64,000 nucleotides of DNA, taken from an uncultured Erythrobacter sp. (GTDB lineage: Bacteria > Pseudomonadota > Alphaproteobacteria > Sphingomonadales > Sphingomonadaceae). The notes beneath the pieces are model-generated. The model saw only the letters and a program-made list of their open reading frames with translations, was not told where the DNA came from and ran no database searches. Location: the NCBI GenBank assembly GCA_947501215.1, contig CANMUS010000005.1, forward strand, positions 1 to 64,000. The letters run 5' to 3'. The translations under genes were made by a program, and so were the position numbers. Within the stretch, counting starts at the first letter, position 1. The number at the start of each line of letters is the position of its first letter. Below are positions 8,742 to 15,779 of the stretch, one piece after another.

Positions 8742-10732
8742 TGGCGGATCCAAAAGATAGTGCTACCGCGTCGAGCAATCACGACCATAGTCATGGCGGG
8801 ATATTTGGCGAACGCTCGGAGTTGATCTTTGCGATCCTGTCGGGTGCATTCCTCGCTGCCGGGTTCGCAGTAGACATTCTGGCCGAAAATGCAGCCGAGT
8901 GGCTGCCCCTTGCAGGCTATCTAGCAGCCTATTTCTTCGGTGGTTTCTATACGCTCAAGGAGGCCATCGACAACGCGCGTGCGCGTACATTCAAGATCGA
9001 CTCTCTGATGCTCGTTGCGGCGACCGGCGCGGCGATTCTCGGGGAGTTTGCAGAAGGTGCGCTGCTTCTCTTTCTCTTCAGTATCGGTCACGCGCTTGAA
9101 AATTTTGCCATGGGCCGGGCGAAGCGCGCCATCGATGCTTTGGCGGAATTAGCACCAGATACGGCTACGGTTCTACGCGGAGATGCCCAAGTCACGGTGC
9201 CGGTTGAGGAGCTGAAAGTCGGAGACACGGTCCTTGTCAGGCCGAACGAACGTCTGCCTGCTGACGGGTTTATCGTTGTAGGGGAATCTGCAATCAATCA
9301 GGCTCCGGTCACGGGCGAAAGCATACCGGTTGATAAACGCCCGGTTCCCGACGCAGCGATTGCCCGGCAGAGCATTGCCGCTATCTCATCATCTTCGCGA
9401 GCTTTTGCGGGGACAATTAACGGCAGCGGTGCGCTGCGCATCGAAGTTACCAAGAAGGCGAACGACAGCACGCTCAGCAAGGTGGCTGAACTCGTGGCAG
9501 CAGCCGAGACCGAGCGTTCCCCAACGCAGCGCATGACAGACAAATTCGAGCGCATATTCGTGCCGCTCGTGCTTGCGCTGGCAGTGCTGCTACTGTTCGC
9601 GCCGCTAGTCATAGACGAAACCTTCGGTGAAAGCTTCTACCGGTCGATGGCCGTGCTCGTGGCAGCCAGTCCCTGCGCCTTGGCAATAGCCACGCCTAGT
9701 GCTGTCCTTTCAGGGGTTGCACGGGCCGCACGCGGCGGTGTGCTCATTAAAGGAGGTGCAGCGCTCGAAGACCTTGGCACCCTCAAGGCGATGGCGTTCG
9801 ATAAGACCGGAACGCTCACCGAGGGCGAGCCGCGGGTAACCGAGGTAATCCCGACCGACGGTGCCGACGAGACGGAGCTTCTATCCGTAGCAGTTGCAGT
9901 GGAGAGATTGAGCGATCATCCTCTCGCTCAGGCCGTCGTGCGCGATGGAGTGGATAGGCTCGGCGACACCGACATTCCGGAAGCGTCTGACCTCAAGAGC
10001 CTGACGGGTAGAGGTGTGACTGCTAGGCTTGGCGACGAGGCCGTCTGGATCGGCAAGGCTGAGATGTTCGGTGTTGATGGGACGGCGCCCCTAAGCGACG
10101 CATCGGCTGAAGCGATCTCTGCTTTACGCCAGCAGGGTCGCACCACGATGGTTGTCCGACGCGGACAACGTGACCTGGGTGTCATCGGCATGATGGACAC
10201 CGCTCGCGAGGGCGCGAGGGAAGCTCTTGCCGAACTGCGCGCACTGGGTATCGAGCGAATGCTGATGATTTCCGGAGACCACGCCAATGTTGCTGCGGCG
10301 ATAGGCAAGGAAGTCGGTCTTGATGAAGCACGTGGCGATCTCATGCCGCAAGACAAGGTTGATACTATCGATGCGCTCAGCCGCAAGGCGAAAGTCGCCA
10401 TGGTGGGCGACGGTGTAAACGATGCGCCCGCAATGGCGAAGGCGACAGTCGGGATCGCCATGGGTGCGGCAGGATCTGATGTCGCGCTCGAAACGGCAGA
10501 TGTGGCACTGATGGCAGACGACCTGCGCCACTTGCCTTTCGTGGTGGGGCTTTCGCGAAAATCCCGCTCGATCATTAGGCAGAACGTATACGTCAGTTTG
10601 GGAGTAGTCGCTATCCTGGTCCCTGCGACCATACTCGGTCTAGGCATCGGTCCGGCTGTGATCATGCACGAAGGATCGACCCTGCTCGTAGTATTCAACG
10701 CGCTTCGACTACTCGGATATCGCGACGTCTGA
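8741..10732 (+). CDS. P1B-4-type heavy-metal translocating ATPase (CoaT/CtpD-like)
   Basis: The product is about 663 residues. A short His-rich N-terminus (SNHDHSHGG) replaces the usual N-terminal CxxC domain. The actuator has VTGES. The ion-site helix has SPC near residue 309 (AASPCALAIATPS). DKTGTLTEG is near residue 353, the nucleotide-binding HP is in SDHPLA, and GDGVND is near 555. The last helix carries HEGST near residue 643. SPC together with HEG(G/S)T is the signature of P1B-4 pumps, reported to export Co(II), Fe(II) or Zn(II). AGGAAGGGG lies upstream. A GTG at 8738 is a possible alternative start. It finishes the plus-strand metal-resistance run. Confidence 0.92.
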   Translation: MADPKDSATASSNHDHSHGGIFGERSELIFAILSGAFLAAGFAVDILAENAAEWLPLAGYLAAYFFGGFYTLKEAIDNARARTFKIDSLMLVAATGAAILGEFAEGALLLFLFSIGHALENFAMGRAKRAIDALAELAPDTATVLRGDAQVTVPVEELKVGDTVLVRPNERLPADGFIVVGESAINQAPVTGESIPVDKRPVPDAAIARQSIAAISSSSRAFAGTINGSGALRIEVTKKANDSTLSKVAELVAAAETERSPTQRMTDKFERIFVPLVLALAVLLLFAPLVIDETFGESFYRSMAVLVAASPCALAIATPSAVLSGVARAARGGVLIKGGAALEDLGTLKAMAFDKTGTLTEGEPRVTEVIPTDGADETELLSVAVAVERLSDHPLAQAVVRDGVDRLGDTDIPEASDLKSLTGRGVTARLGDEAVWIGKAEMFGVDGTAPLSDASAEAISALRQQGRTTMVVRRGQRDLGVIGMMDTAREGAREALAELRALGIERMLMISGDHANVAAAIGKEVGLDEARGDLMPQDKVDTIDALSRKAKVAMVGDGVNDAPAMAKATVGIAMGAAGSDVALETADVALMADDLRHLPFVVGLSRKSRSIIRQNVYVSLGVVAILVPATILGLGIGPAVIMHEGSTLLVVFNALRLLGYRDV

Positions 10733-10823
10733 CCCTGCCGCCGGCCTGTTATCAGACACGCAGCGAGTTTACGCCGAAGTTTCTGCTTACACCTCGCCAT
10801 GTGTTTGTGCGAAAGACAGTCAC

Positions 10824-12029
10824 ATGCCGTCCGTTAATCCTACGATCCTCAAGTGGGCGCGCGAAAGCGCGGGACTCTCCCTTGAGGAAGCGGCGGGTAA
10901 GGTCGGTATTAGGGGTGCGCGCGGCATTTCGGGCGAGGATCGCCTGCTTGCGTTGGAATCCGACGAGGGCGAGGTATCGCGCCCGGTCCTGCTTAAGATG
11001 GCAAAGGTTTACCGACGCCCGCTGGTTTCGTTCTATCTGGACAAGCCACCCGTGCGGGGAGACCGCGGCGAAGACTTTCGGACGCTACCAGACCAGCACA
11101 CCGCAGGCGAACCGCTGGTAGATGCCTTGGTCCGCGATATCCGAGCCCGGCAAACGATGGTGCGGGCTGTTCTGGTTGAGGAGGAGGAAGCGCAGCCGCT
11201 TGCCTTTGTTGGCTCGATGTCGCGCAACGATGGCGTCGGCGCGGTCCTGGATTCGATCCGCAGGACGCTTGGATTGGACCTTGCCGCGTTCCGTGCGCAG
11301 GGCTCCGCCGAGGCTGGCTTTAGCATGCTCCGACGGCAGGTAGAAATGGCAGGCGTCTATGTCCTGCTGATTGGCAATTTAGGAAGCCACCATTCCGCCA
11401 TCGACGTTGATGCGTTCCGAGGCTTCGCTCTGGCTGATCCTATCGCGCCCTTTGTTGTTATAAACGATCAGGACGCCAAAACCGCTTGGTCGTTCACCCT
11501 GCTTCATGAGGTTGCTCACCTCTGGATCGGAGCGACGGGAGTCAGCGGAGGGCACATCGAAGGCGCTACTGAGCAATTTTGCAATGATGTCGCCAGCAAA
11601 TTCCTGCTGCCCGAAGGAGAACTCGATCAGCTTCGCGTTAGGATCGATGGGGATGAAGCAGCGATCGCCCGGCTAATCACCGAGTTCGCCAATGAGCGGC
11701 TAGTTAGCCGATCGCTGGTCGCATACCGCCTTTTCCGCGCAGGCGCGCTCGATCAGACCGCGTGGCGCAATTTGACCGAAACATTCAAGGGCGAGTGGCT
11801 GCGTAACCGCGCTGCCCAGCGCGAGCGTGCGCGCGGTCAAGATGGCGGTCCGAATTACTACATCGTTCGCCGCCACCGGCTTGGCCCAGCATTGCTGAGC
11901 TTCGTTGCCCGAAATATGAGCGAAGGAGTGCTGACCCCGACGCGAGCCAGTAAGCTGCTCGGCGTCAAACCGCGCAGCGTTCACACACTGCTGAGTGGTG
12001 CCTCGCTATCAATCGAGCAAGGCGCCTGA
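10824..12029 (+). CDS. XRE-type HTH fused to ImmA/IrrE zinc metallopeptidase
   Basis: The product has 401 residues. An N-terminal helix-turn-helix region (about residues 5-55, LKWARESAGLSLEEAAGKVG) is followed by a linker and an ImmA/IrrE (COG2856) peptidase domain with HEVAH at residues 228-232 and a downstream acidic stretch (GHIEGATEQFCNDVASKFLLP) supplying the third ligand. Such proteins act as repressors, antitoxins or regulator-cleaving proteases in mobile elements. Only three bases separate it from the DUF4411 PIN gene, so the two form a toxin-antitoxin-like or stress-response pair. The pairing is seen; the function is inferred. Confidence 0.88.
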   Translation: MPSVNPTILKWARESAGLSLEEAAGKVGIRGARGISGEDRLLALESDEGEVSRPVLLKMAKVYRRPLVSFYLDKPPVRGDRGEDFRTLPDQHTAGEPLVDALVRDIRARQTMVRAVLVEEEEAQPLAFVGSMSRNDGVGAVLDSIRRTLGLDLAAFRAQGSAEAGFSMLRRQVEMAGVYVLLIGNLGSHHSAIDVDAFRGFALADPIAPFVVINDQDAKTAWSFTLLHEVAHLWIGATGVSGGHIEGATEQFCNDVASKFLLPEGELDQLRVRIDGDEAAIARLITEFANERLVSRSLVAYRLFRAGALDQTAWRNLTETFKGEWLRNRAAQRERARGQDGGPNYYIVRRHRLGPALLSFVARNMSEGVLTPTRASKLLGVKPRSVHTLLSGASLSIEQGA

Positions 12030-12032
12030 CGA

Positions 12033-12542
12033 ATGCTCTATCTGCTCGATGCCAACGTCCTGATCACCGCGCACCACCTATATTACCCTGTCGATGCCGT
12101 GCCGGAATTCTGGGATTGGCTCGCGCACCAAGGCGAAGCTGGCAACATCAAGATGCCCATCGAGACCTTCGAAGAGGTCAAGGACGGCAGCAACGATGCA
12201 GATAGAGATTTACTCTACGCGTGGGTGCAGGACGACGCGAACAAGGCAGCGATCCTTTTCGATGGCGACGTCCAACCTCCGTTGGTTCAACAGGTAACCG
12301 GTCACTACGCTCCCGATCTAACCGACGACGAACTTGAAGCGATCGGCCGCGACCCCTTCCTTATCGCTCATGCTCTGGCCGATACTCACAACCGCTGTGT
12401 GGTGACCACAGAGGTCTCGAAGCCTCGCCTTCAAAGACAAAACAGGCGTGTGCCGGATGTCTGCGCCGACGCCGGCGTGCAATGGTGCGACACTTTCGCC
12501 ATGCTACGCGTGCTTCAGTTCTCGACCCGTTGGCGCGGATGA
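12033..12542 (+). CDS. DUF4411 family PIN-domain protein
   Basis: The product has 169 residues. It opens with MLYLLDANVLITAHHLYYP, carrying the first PIN acidic residue (LDAN), then has IETFEEVKDG, a central D-rich stretch, and ends with DPFLIAHALADTHNRCVVTTE, where the remaining PIN acidic residues lie. DUF4411 proteins are predicted metal-dependent RNases and are common partners of ImmA-type regulators. It follows the ImmA gene by three bases. It probably acts as the toxin or effector of the pair; this is inferred from domain and context. Confidence 0.85.
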   Translation: MLYLLDANVLITAHHLYYPVDAVPEFWDWLAHQGEAGNIKMPIETFEEVKDGSNDADRDLLYAWVQDDANKAAILFDGDVQPPLVQQVTGHYAPDLTDDELEAIGRDPFLIAHALADTHNRCVVTTEVSKPRLQRQNRRVPDVCADAGVQWCDTFAMLRVLQFSTRWRG

Positions 12543-12566
12543 ATTTTTTGAAAGAGCGCTAACCTT

Positions 12567-12591
12567 GGGGCGCGAGCTAGCATCGCGCCCC
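12567..12591. terminator. Hairpin between convergent genes
   Basis: A perfect 9-bp stem (GGGGCGCGA / TCGCGCCCC) with a 7-base loop sits between the convergent DUF4411 gene and the exonuclease gene. There is no clear T run on either side, so it is either a weak bidirectional terminator or a simple structural hairpin. Confidence 0.5.
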
Positions 12592-12612
12592 TCTGAATGG
12601 CGAGCGTTTATT

Positions 12613-13362
12613 TCACCATGCCAATTCGCGCATTTCGCGCTCCAGCTCGGTCAAGAAGTCCGCGAGTAAAGGCACCAGTGCATGATCCGGCCGCCGACGC
12701 AGGAAACCAGAAATCAGACCAATCGCCGCTGCCTTGAAACGCAAGCCGTCGTGTCCTTGCGCAATGAGCCATCCGACCTTAGCGAGCGAAAGCAGCAGGC
12801 AATCGAGCTCGACATGATCACGCAACGCTACCCATTCGCCATCCCGTCTGGGACGTGCGACCCCTGGTTTCGCCGACACTAGCTCTTCCGGGATGCCGAG
12901 CCGAAGAAGAACCTGGCTCAAATGCGACCATGTTCGCCCGCCTCCTTTCAACATCAAGCCCAAGTCGAGATGCGGGCGCGGCCCTTTGCGTCCGGGTTGA
13001 TCGAGCAACTGCGGAGGCAGTGGCAACCCGTGCGCCATACTTGCAAGCACGAGCACTGGAATATCGGTGGCCAAGCCGCCGAACGTTAGCACGGGCTTAT
13101 CGCCACGGGCACGCAGATAGTCGAAAAGCTGTGCGATGATCGCTTCTTCATCACCCCAGTCGTGCTCAGTCCAAGATGCAATTTCACCAGTGGTTATGCA
13201 GCCTTCGTTGTCGATGGAGAATTCGAACACGGATGCCGCCATCACGCGTTTGACGGCTGTTGCCCGCCGGTCCGATTTCGGATCAATCGCGCGGTGAGCT
13301 TCAAAGAGGTGCTCGTCCCAATACATTTCGAGATCAAGCGCGAGGTAAGTATTCGTTTTCAT
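12613..13362 (-). CDS. Predicted 3'-5' exonuclease, PolB-exo2-like DEDD fold
   Basis: The product has 249 residues. YLALDLEMYW near the start gives the first D-x-E acidic pair of DEDD exonucleases. PVLTFGGLATDIPVL matches the second motif, where the family usually has TFNGxxFDIPVL, and RDHVELDCLLLSL carries the third Asp. This fits the predicted 3'-5' exonucleases related to the PolB proofreading domain. GAAAGGAAAAGG precedes the ATG. It belongs to a minus-strand run of four genes, two of them exonucleases, beside relaxase and recombinase genes. A role in processing plasmid DNA or repair is likely; the exact substrate is unknown. Confidence 0.68.
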   Translation of the reverse strand: MKTNTYLALDLEMYWDEHLFEAHRAIDPKSDRRATAVKRVMAASVFEFSIDNEGCITTGEIASWTEHDWGDEEAIIAQLFDYLRARGDKPVLTFGGLATDIPVLVLASMAHGLPLPPQLLDQPGRKGPRPHLDLGLMLKGGGRTWSHLSQVLLRLGIPEELVSAKPGVARPRRDGEWVALRDHVELDCLLLSLAKVGWLIAQGHDGLRFKAAAIGLISGFLRRRPDHALVPLLADFLTELEREMRELAW

Positions 13363-13404
13363 GTGCCTTTTCCTTTCAATTCGTCTTCGGCACTTTCAAC
13401 TTCT

Positions 13405-13977
13405 TCAGAAAGGTAGCGGTCGCGCTCGCTCCAAGGCCCGCCAGGCTTCCCACGCGGCGTAGAGATGGGCTCGCTCCTCCTGATTGCGGACAAACCCAAG
13501 CGCCATCAGCCAGGCCGCCTGTGCGCGATCGGCTGCTTCGCGCTGGGCCTGCAGAAGGTGGGGAGGTCGGTCGCTAACCGTCAGGCCGTGGTCGCGGGCG
13601 AGCCTTGCCAGCGTCTTCTCGCGTGCGCGGATCACGTGGCGCTGGATGGAGGGTAGATGTGCTGTGCCCGGTAGCTCCTCGTAGGATGGGCATCGGTTAC
13701 GCCGGTATGCCTCTCGATTGTTGTGCGAGAACGACCGGCATCCAATCGCAAACGTGTGACGGTGCAACAGGCAGCGAATATGTGCGCCCGGGAACCGCCA
13801 GTCCGCCCCCGGCTCGAAGGTTACATGGGTCGATGCGAACCGAGCTTCATCGTCATTGGTGCGCTCGACCGAGAATGTGGCGACACAGACAATCGGTCCT
13901 GCGGGATATTCAAGTTCGGTGGCGCTGGCCGTCCGCACCGTTGAAATGGCCAGCACGTGGTTTGGGTGTTCCAGCAT
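13405..13977 (-). CDS. Hypothetical protein
   Basis: The product has 190 residues and I do not recognise it. The N-terminal half is beta-like (VLAISTVRTASATELEYPAGPIVCVATFSVE). The C-terminal half is helical, Arg/Ala-rich and ends EAWRALERARPLPF. His and Cys residues cluster at HIRCLLHRHTFAIGC, which may bind metal. GGGGGAG lies 6-7 bases before the ATG. This ribosome binding site is embedded in one arm of a 9-bp inverted repeat (13979-14024), so expression may be controlled there. It sits 42 bases before the exonuclease gene and is probably in the same operon. Confidence 0.6.
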   Translation of the reverse strand: MLEHPNHVLAISTVRTASATELEYPAGPIVCVATFSVERTNDDEARFASTHVTFEPGADWRFPGAHIRCLLHRHTFAIGCRSFSHNNREAYRRNRCPSYEELPGTAHLPSIQRHVIRAREKTLARLARDHGLTVSDRPPHLLQAQREAADRAQAAWLMALGFVRNQEERAHLYAAWEAWRALERARPLPF

Positions 13978-13978
13978 T

Positions 13979-14024
13979 GGTGTCTCCCCCGATGCGCCGC
14001 GGGCGGCATCTCCGAGGAGACACC
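13979..14024 (-). promoter_or_regulatory. Inverted repeat overlapping the ribosome binding site of the 190-residue ORF
   Basis: GGTGTCTCC at 13979-13987 pairs perfectly with GGAGACACC at 14016-14024, with a GC-rich palindromic spacer. On the coding (minus) strand the gene-proximal arm contains the GGAG of the ribosome binding site. It could be a repressor operator or an RNA hairpin that hides the site. Confidence 0.5.
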
Positions 14025-14062
14025 GCCCGCAAGCGACTGGGTTTTCAGGATGGGGTTGTGGG

Positions 14063-14590
14063 TTACGCGGTCACGCTGGCGGGGCCGCGCTCGAAGATCA
14101 CGACCTGCGGATCCCACCCGGCATGATTACCGAACGTGTCCGCCAGGGCAGCATCGTAACGCGCCTGTGCAGCCAAGATGGCCTTCGGAAGCTTCGCCGC
14201 CGATGGAACCCGTGTCTGCTGGAGAAGCCACCGGCTATCGAGGCGGAAGCAGCGCGTGCGATCCTTGGTGATCAGCTGCAGGGGCTTTGCCGCTCTGCGC
14301 TGGACGATCTCCACCGGCAGCAGCTCTGCCCCATTCGCTGTTCGCAGCACTAGGACGGTCAAGAAAGGATCTGTGGCTGCGATGTTGGGATAGCAATGGA
14401 TCAGTGTATCCTGCCTTTCGGCGATCGCCTTCTGGGCGATGGCGCACAGAATTTCATCGTTGGGGTCGTCAATCGCTGCGAATGCCAGCCCGCTCGTAAT
14501 AGGCGCCTCCTTGGGGAAGCCGAGCTCCTTGCGCAGCGCCATCATGCGGCGCTTGCGTTGCTGTAGGCCGCGATCGTTCGTATTCGTCAT
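14063..14590 (-). CDS. Hypothetical protein
   Basis: The product is about 175 residues from the Met at 14590, which has AAGGA 8 bases upstream. A longer reading from 14734 overlaps the next gene and has a polar, unlikely N-terminus. The sequence starts MTNTNDRGLQQRKRRMMALRK, a basic helix. It continues with a compact domain containing QDTLIHCYPNIAATDPFLTVLVLRT and a repeated QRRAAKPLQLITKDRTRCF segment. I do not recognise the family. It lies between two exonuclease genes and is likely transcribed with them. Confidence 0.6.
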   Translation of the reverse strand: MTNTNDRGLQQRKRRMMALRKELGFPKEAPITSGLAFAAIDDPNDEILCAIAQKAIAERQDTLIHCYPNIAATDPFLTVLVLRTANGAELLPVEIVQRRAAKPLQLITKDRTRCFRLDSRWLLQQTRVPSAAKLPKAILAAQARYDAALADTFGNHAGWDPQVVIFERGPASVTA

Positions 14591-14720
14591 TTCCGTAATC
14601 CTTCGCTTGAGGTTGCGGCCGTATTCGGCCGGAGCATTTTCCCTTCTCGGATCCTGCTCACCCTCTTCGACCCTTCCGAACCTGACGCCGCTGGTTGCCC
14701 AGCGACGCCAGCCATCGGTC

Positions 14721-15587
14721 TCAGTCCTGCCCATGGCGCGTATGCCACGTCATGGTTTGCTGAACGGGCCGGGCATCTGGTGCGATGCGCAGAAGCAAAG
14801 CCAGCTCCGCGTGCACATCCGCCTTTGCGACTTCCGTCCACCAGACCTTCTTGACCGGGTTCCAGCGATAGCCGAACCGCTTGAGTTCGTGCCGCGTCTC
14901 GTAGGGCGCGCGCTCGGCGAAGATACGGACGGTCGGCACCTGCGCGGTGCGCATTGCCTCGGCCAATACGGTTTCTCCGGTCGGTAATTCGCTGTCGAGC
15001 AATGCCAGCAGTGCTTCGACGTCGGCGATCGCATCATGAGCGGTAGGTGCGAATAGGCCCTGCTGCATCAGCAGGTGGCCGAGCTTCGCGCCGTCGAACC
15101 CGTGGCCCAACCAGTCGACGTCGCGGAAGGAGCAGATCCATGGCAGGTGCTCGATGCCAGGCAATAAGCGCCTGCAAAATCCAGCATCGAACCCGGCGTT
15201 GTGGGCGAGCACCACGTCGGCCTGACAAATGAACTTGGTCAGCGCGGCATGCCTGATCCTTTTGCCGCGCACTGCGACGTTATCAATGCCAGTAAGTTTG
15301 GCGATCCTCGGTGGAATTTGTCGTCCCGGGTCCGCGAGGGCTGTGCCGTGGTCCACGACCCGCAGGATGCGTCCGTCCTGTGATACATCGACGAGCGCGA
15401 CGGCGATTTGGATCACATTGTCCCGCGAAGGATCAAGGCCATCGGTTTCGACATCGACGATAGCAAGCCGGGTTGCCACGGATTCGTTGGTGGTATTCGG
15501 CCACTCATGGATGTGCGGTATCCTACTAAGAGTGCGCACAGATGCGGCGCTGTCCGTGCGTGGCCGTTCGATTGGTATTGTATTCAT
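14721..15587 (-). CDS. DnaQ-like DEDDh 3'-5' exonuclease with C-terminal DUF5710-like module
   Basis: The product is about 288 residues from the Met at 15587, with GAGG 7-9 bases upstream. VDVETDGLDP (motif I), AHNAGFDAGF (motif II) and HDAIADV (motif III with the catalytic His) mark a DEDDh exonuclease of the DnaQ/epsilon type. After the nuclease (about residue 215 on) comes PYETRHELKRFGYRWNPVKKVWW, resembling the small DUF5710 module found in primases and conjugation proteins. This suggests an exonuclease adapted to mobile-element DNA processing. Upstream lies a cluster of CCTCAT/ATGAGG repeats shared with the parB-like gene. The fused module call is by motif resemblance. Confidence 0.82.
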   Translation of the reverse strand: MNTIPIERPRTDSAASVRTLSRIPHIHEWPNTTNESVATRLAIVDVETDGLDPSRDNVIQIAVALVDVSQDGRILRVVDHGTALADPGRQIPPRIAKLTGIDNVAVRGKRIRHAALTKFICQADVVLAHNAGFDAGFCRRLLPGIEHLPWICSFRDVDWLGHGFDGAKLGHLLMQQGLFAPTAHDAIADVEALLALLDSELPTGETVLAEAMRTAQVPTVRIFAERAPYETRHELKRFGYRWNPVKKVWWTEVAKADVHAELALLLRIAPDARPVQQTMTWHTRHGQD

Positions 15588-15594
15588 CTTCAAT

Positions 15595-15657
15595 CCTCAT
15601 CTTGATGATGAGGACAGCCGAAGGCATTTTCCCTCTCATACTGTCCTCATGGGACAG
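15595..15657 (-). promoter_or_regulatory. Repeat cluster upstream of the DnaQ-like gene, shared with the parB-like gene
   Basis: ATGAGGACAG at 15608-15617 is perfectly complementary to CTGTCCTCAT at 15641-15650. Extra half-sites are CCTCAT at 15595-15600 and GGACAG at 15652-15657. The same CTGTCCTC/GAGGACAG arms flank the start of the parB-like gene at 21172-21198. This looks like an operator for a common regulator, possibly the ParB-like protein. Confidence 0.6.
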
Positions 15658-15779
15658 CGCTGCTCTTCAGCTCAGTGGCGCACCTGCCGGTGCGGAATTT
15701 TCCTGATGTGGATCCATGCTCCGGGGAAATGTTCAACGACAGCGTTAAGGCACAAGTTAATCCGATTCCGATAAGGGAT

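Noticed and set aside
13979-14024. CRISPR-like or att repeat
   Set aside because: Only one inverted pair is present, with no spacer array and no direct copies.
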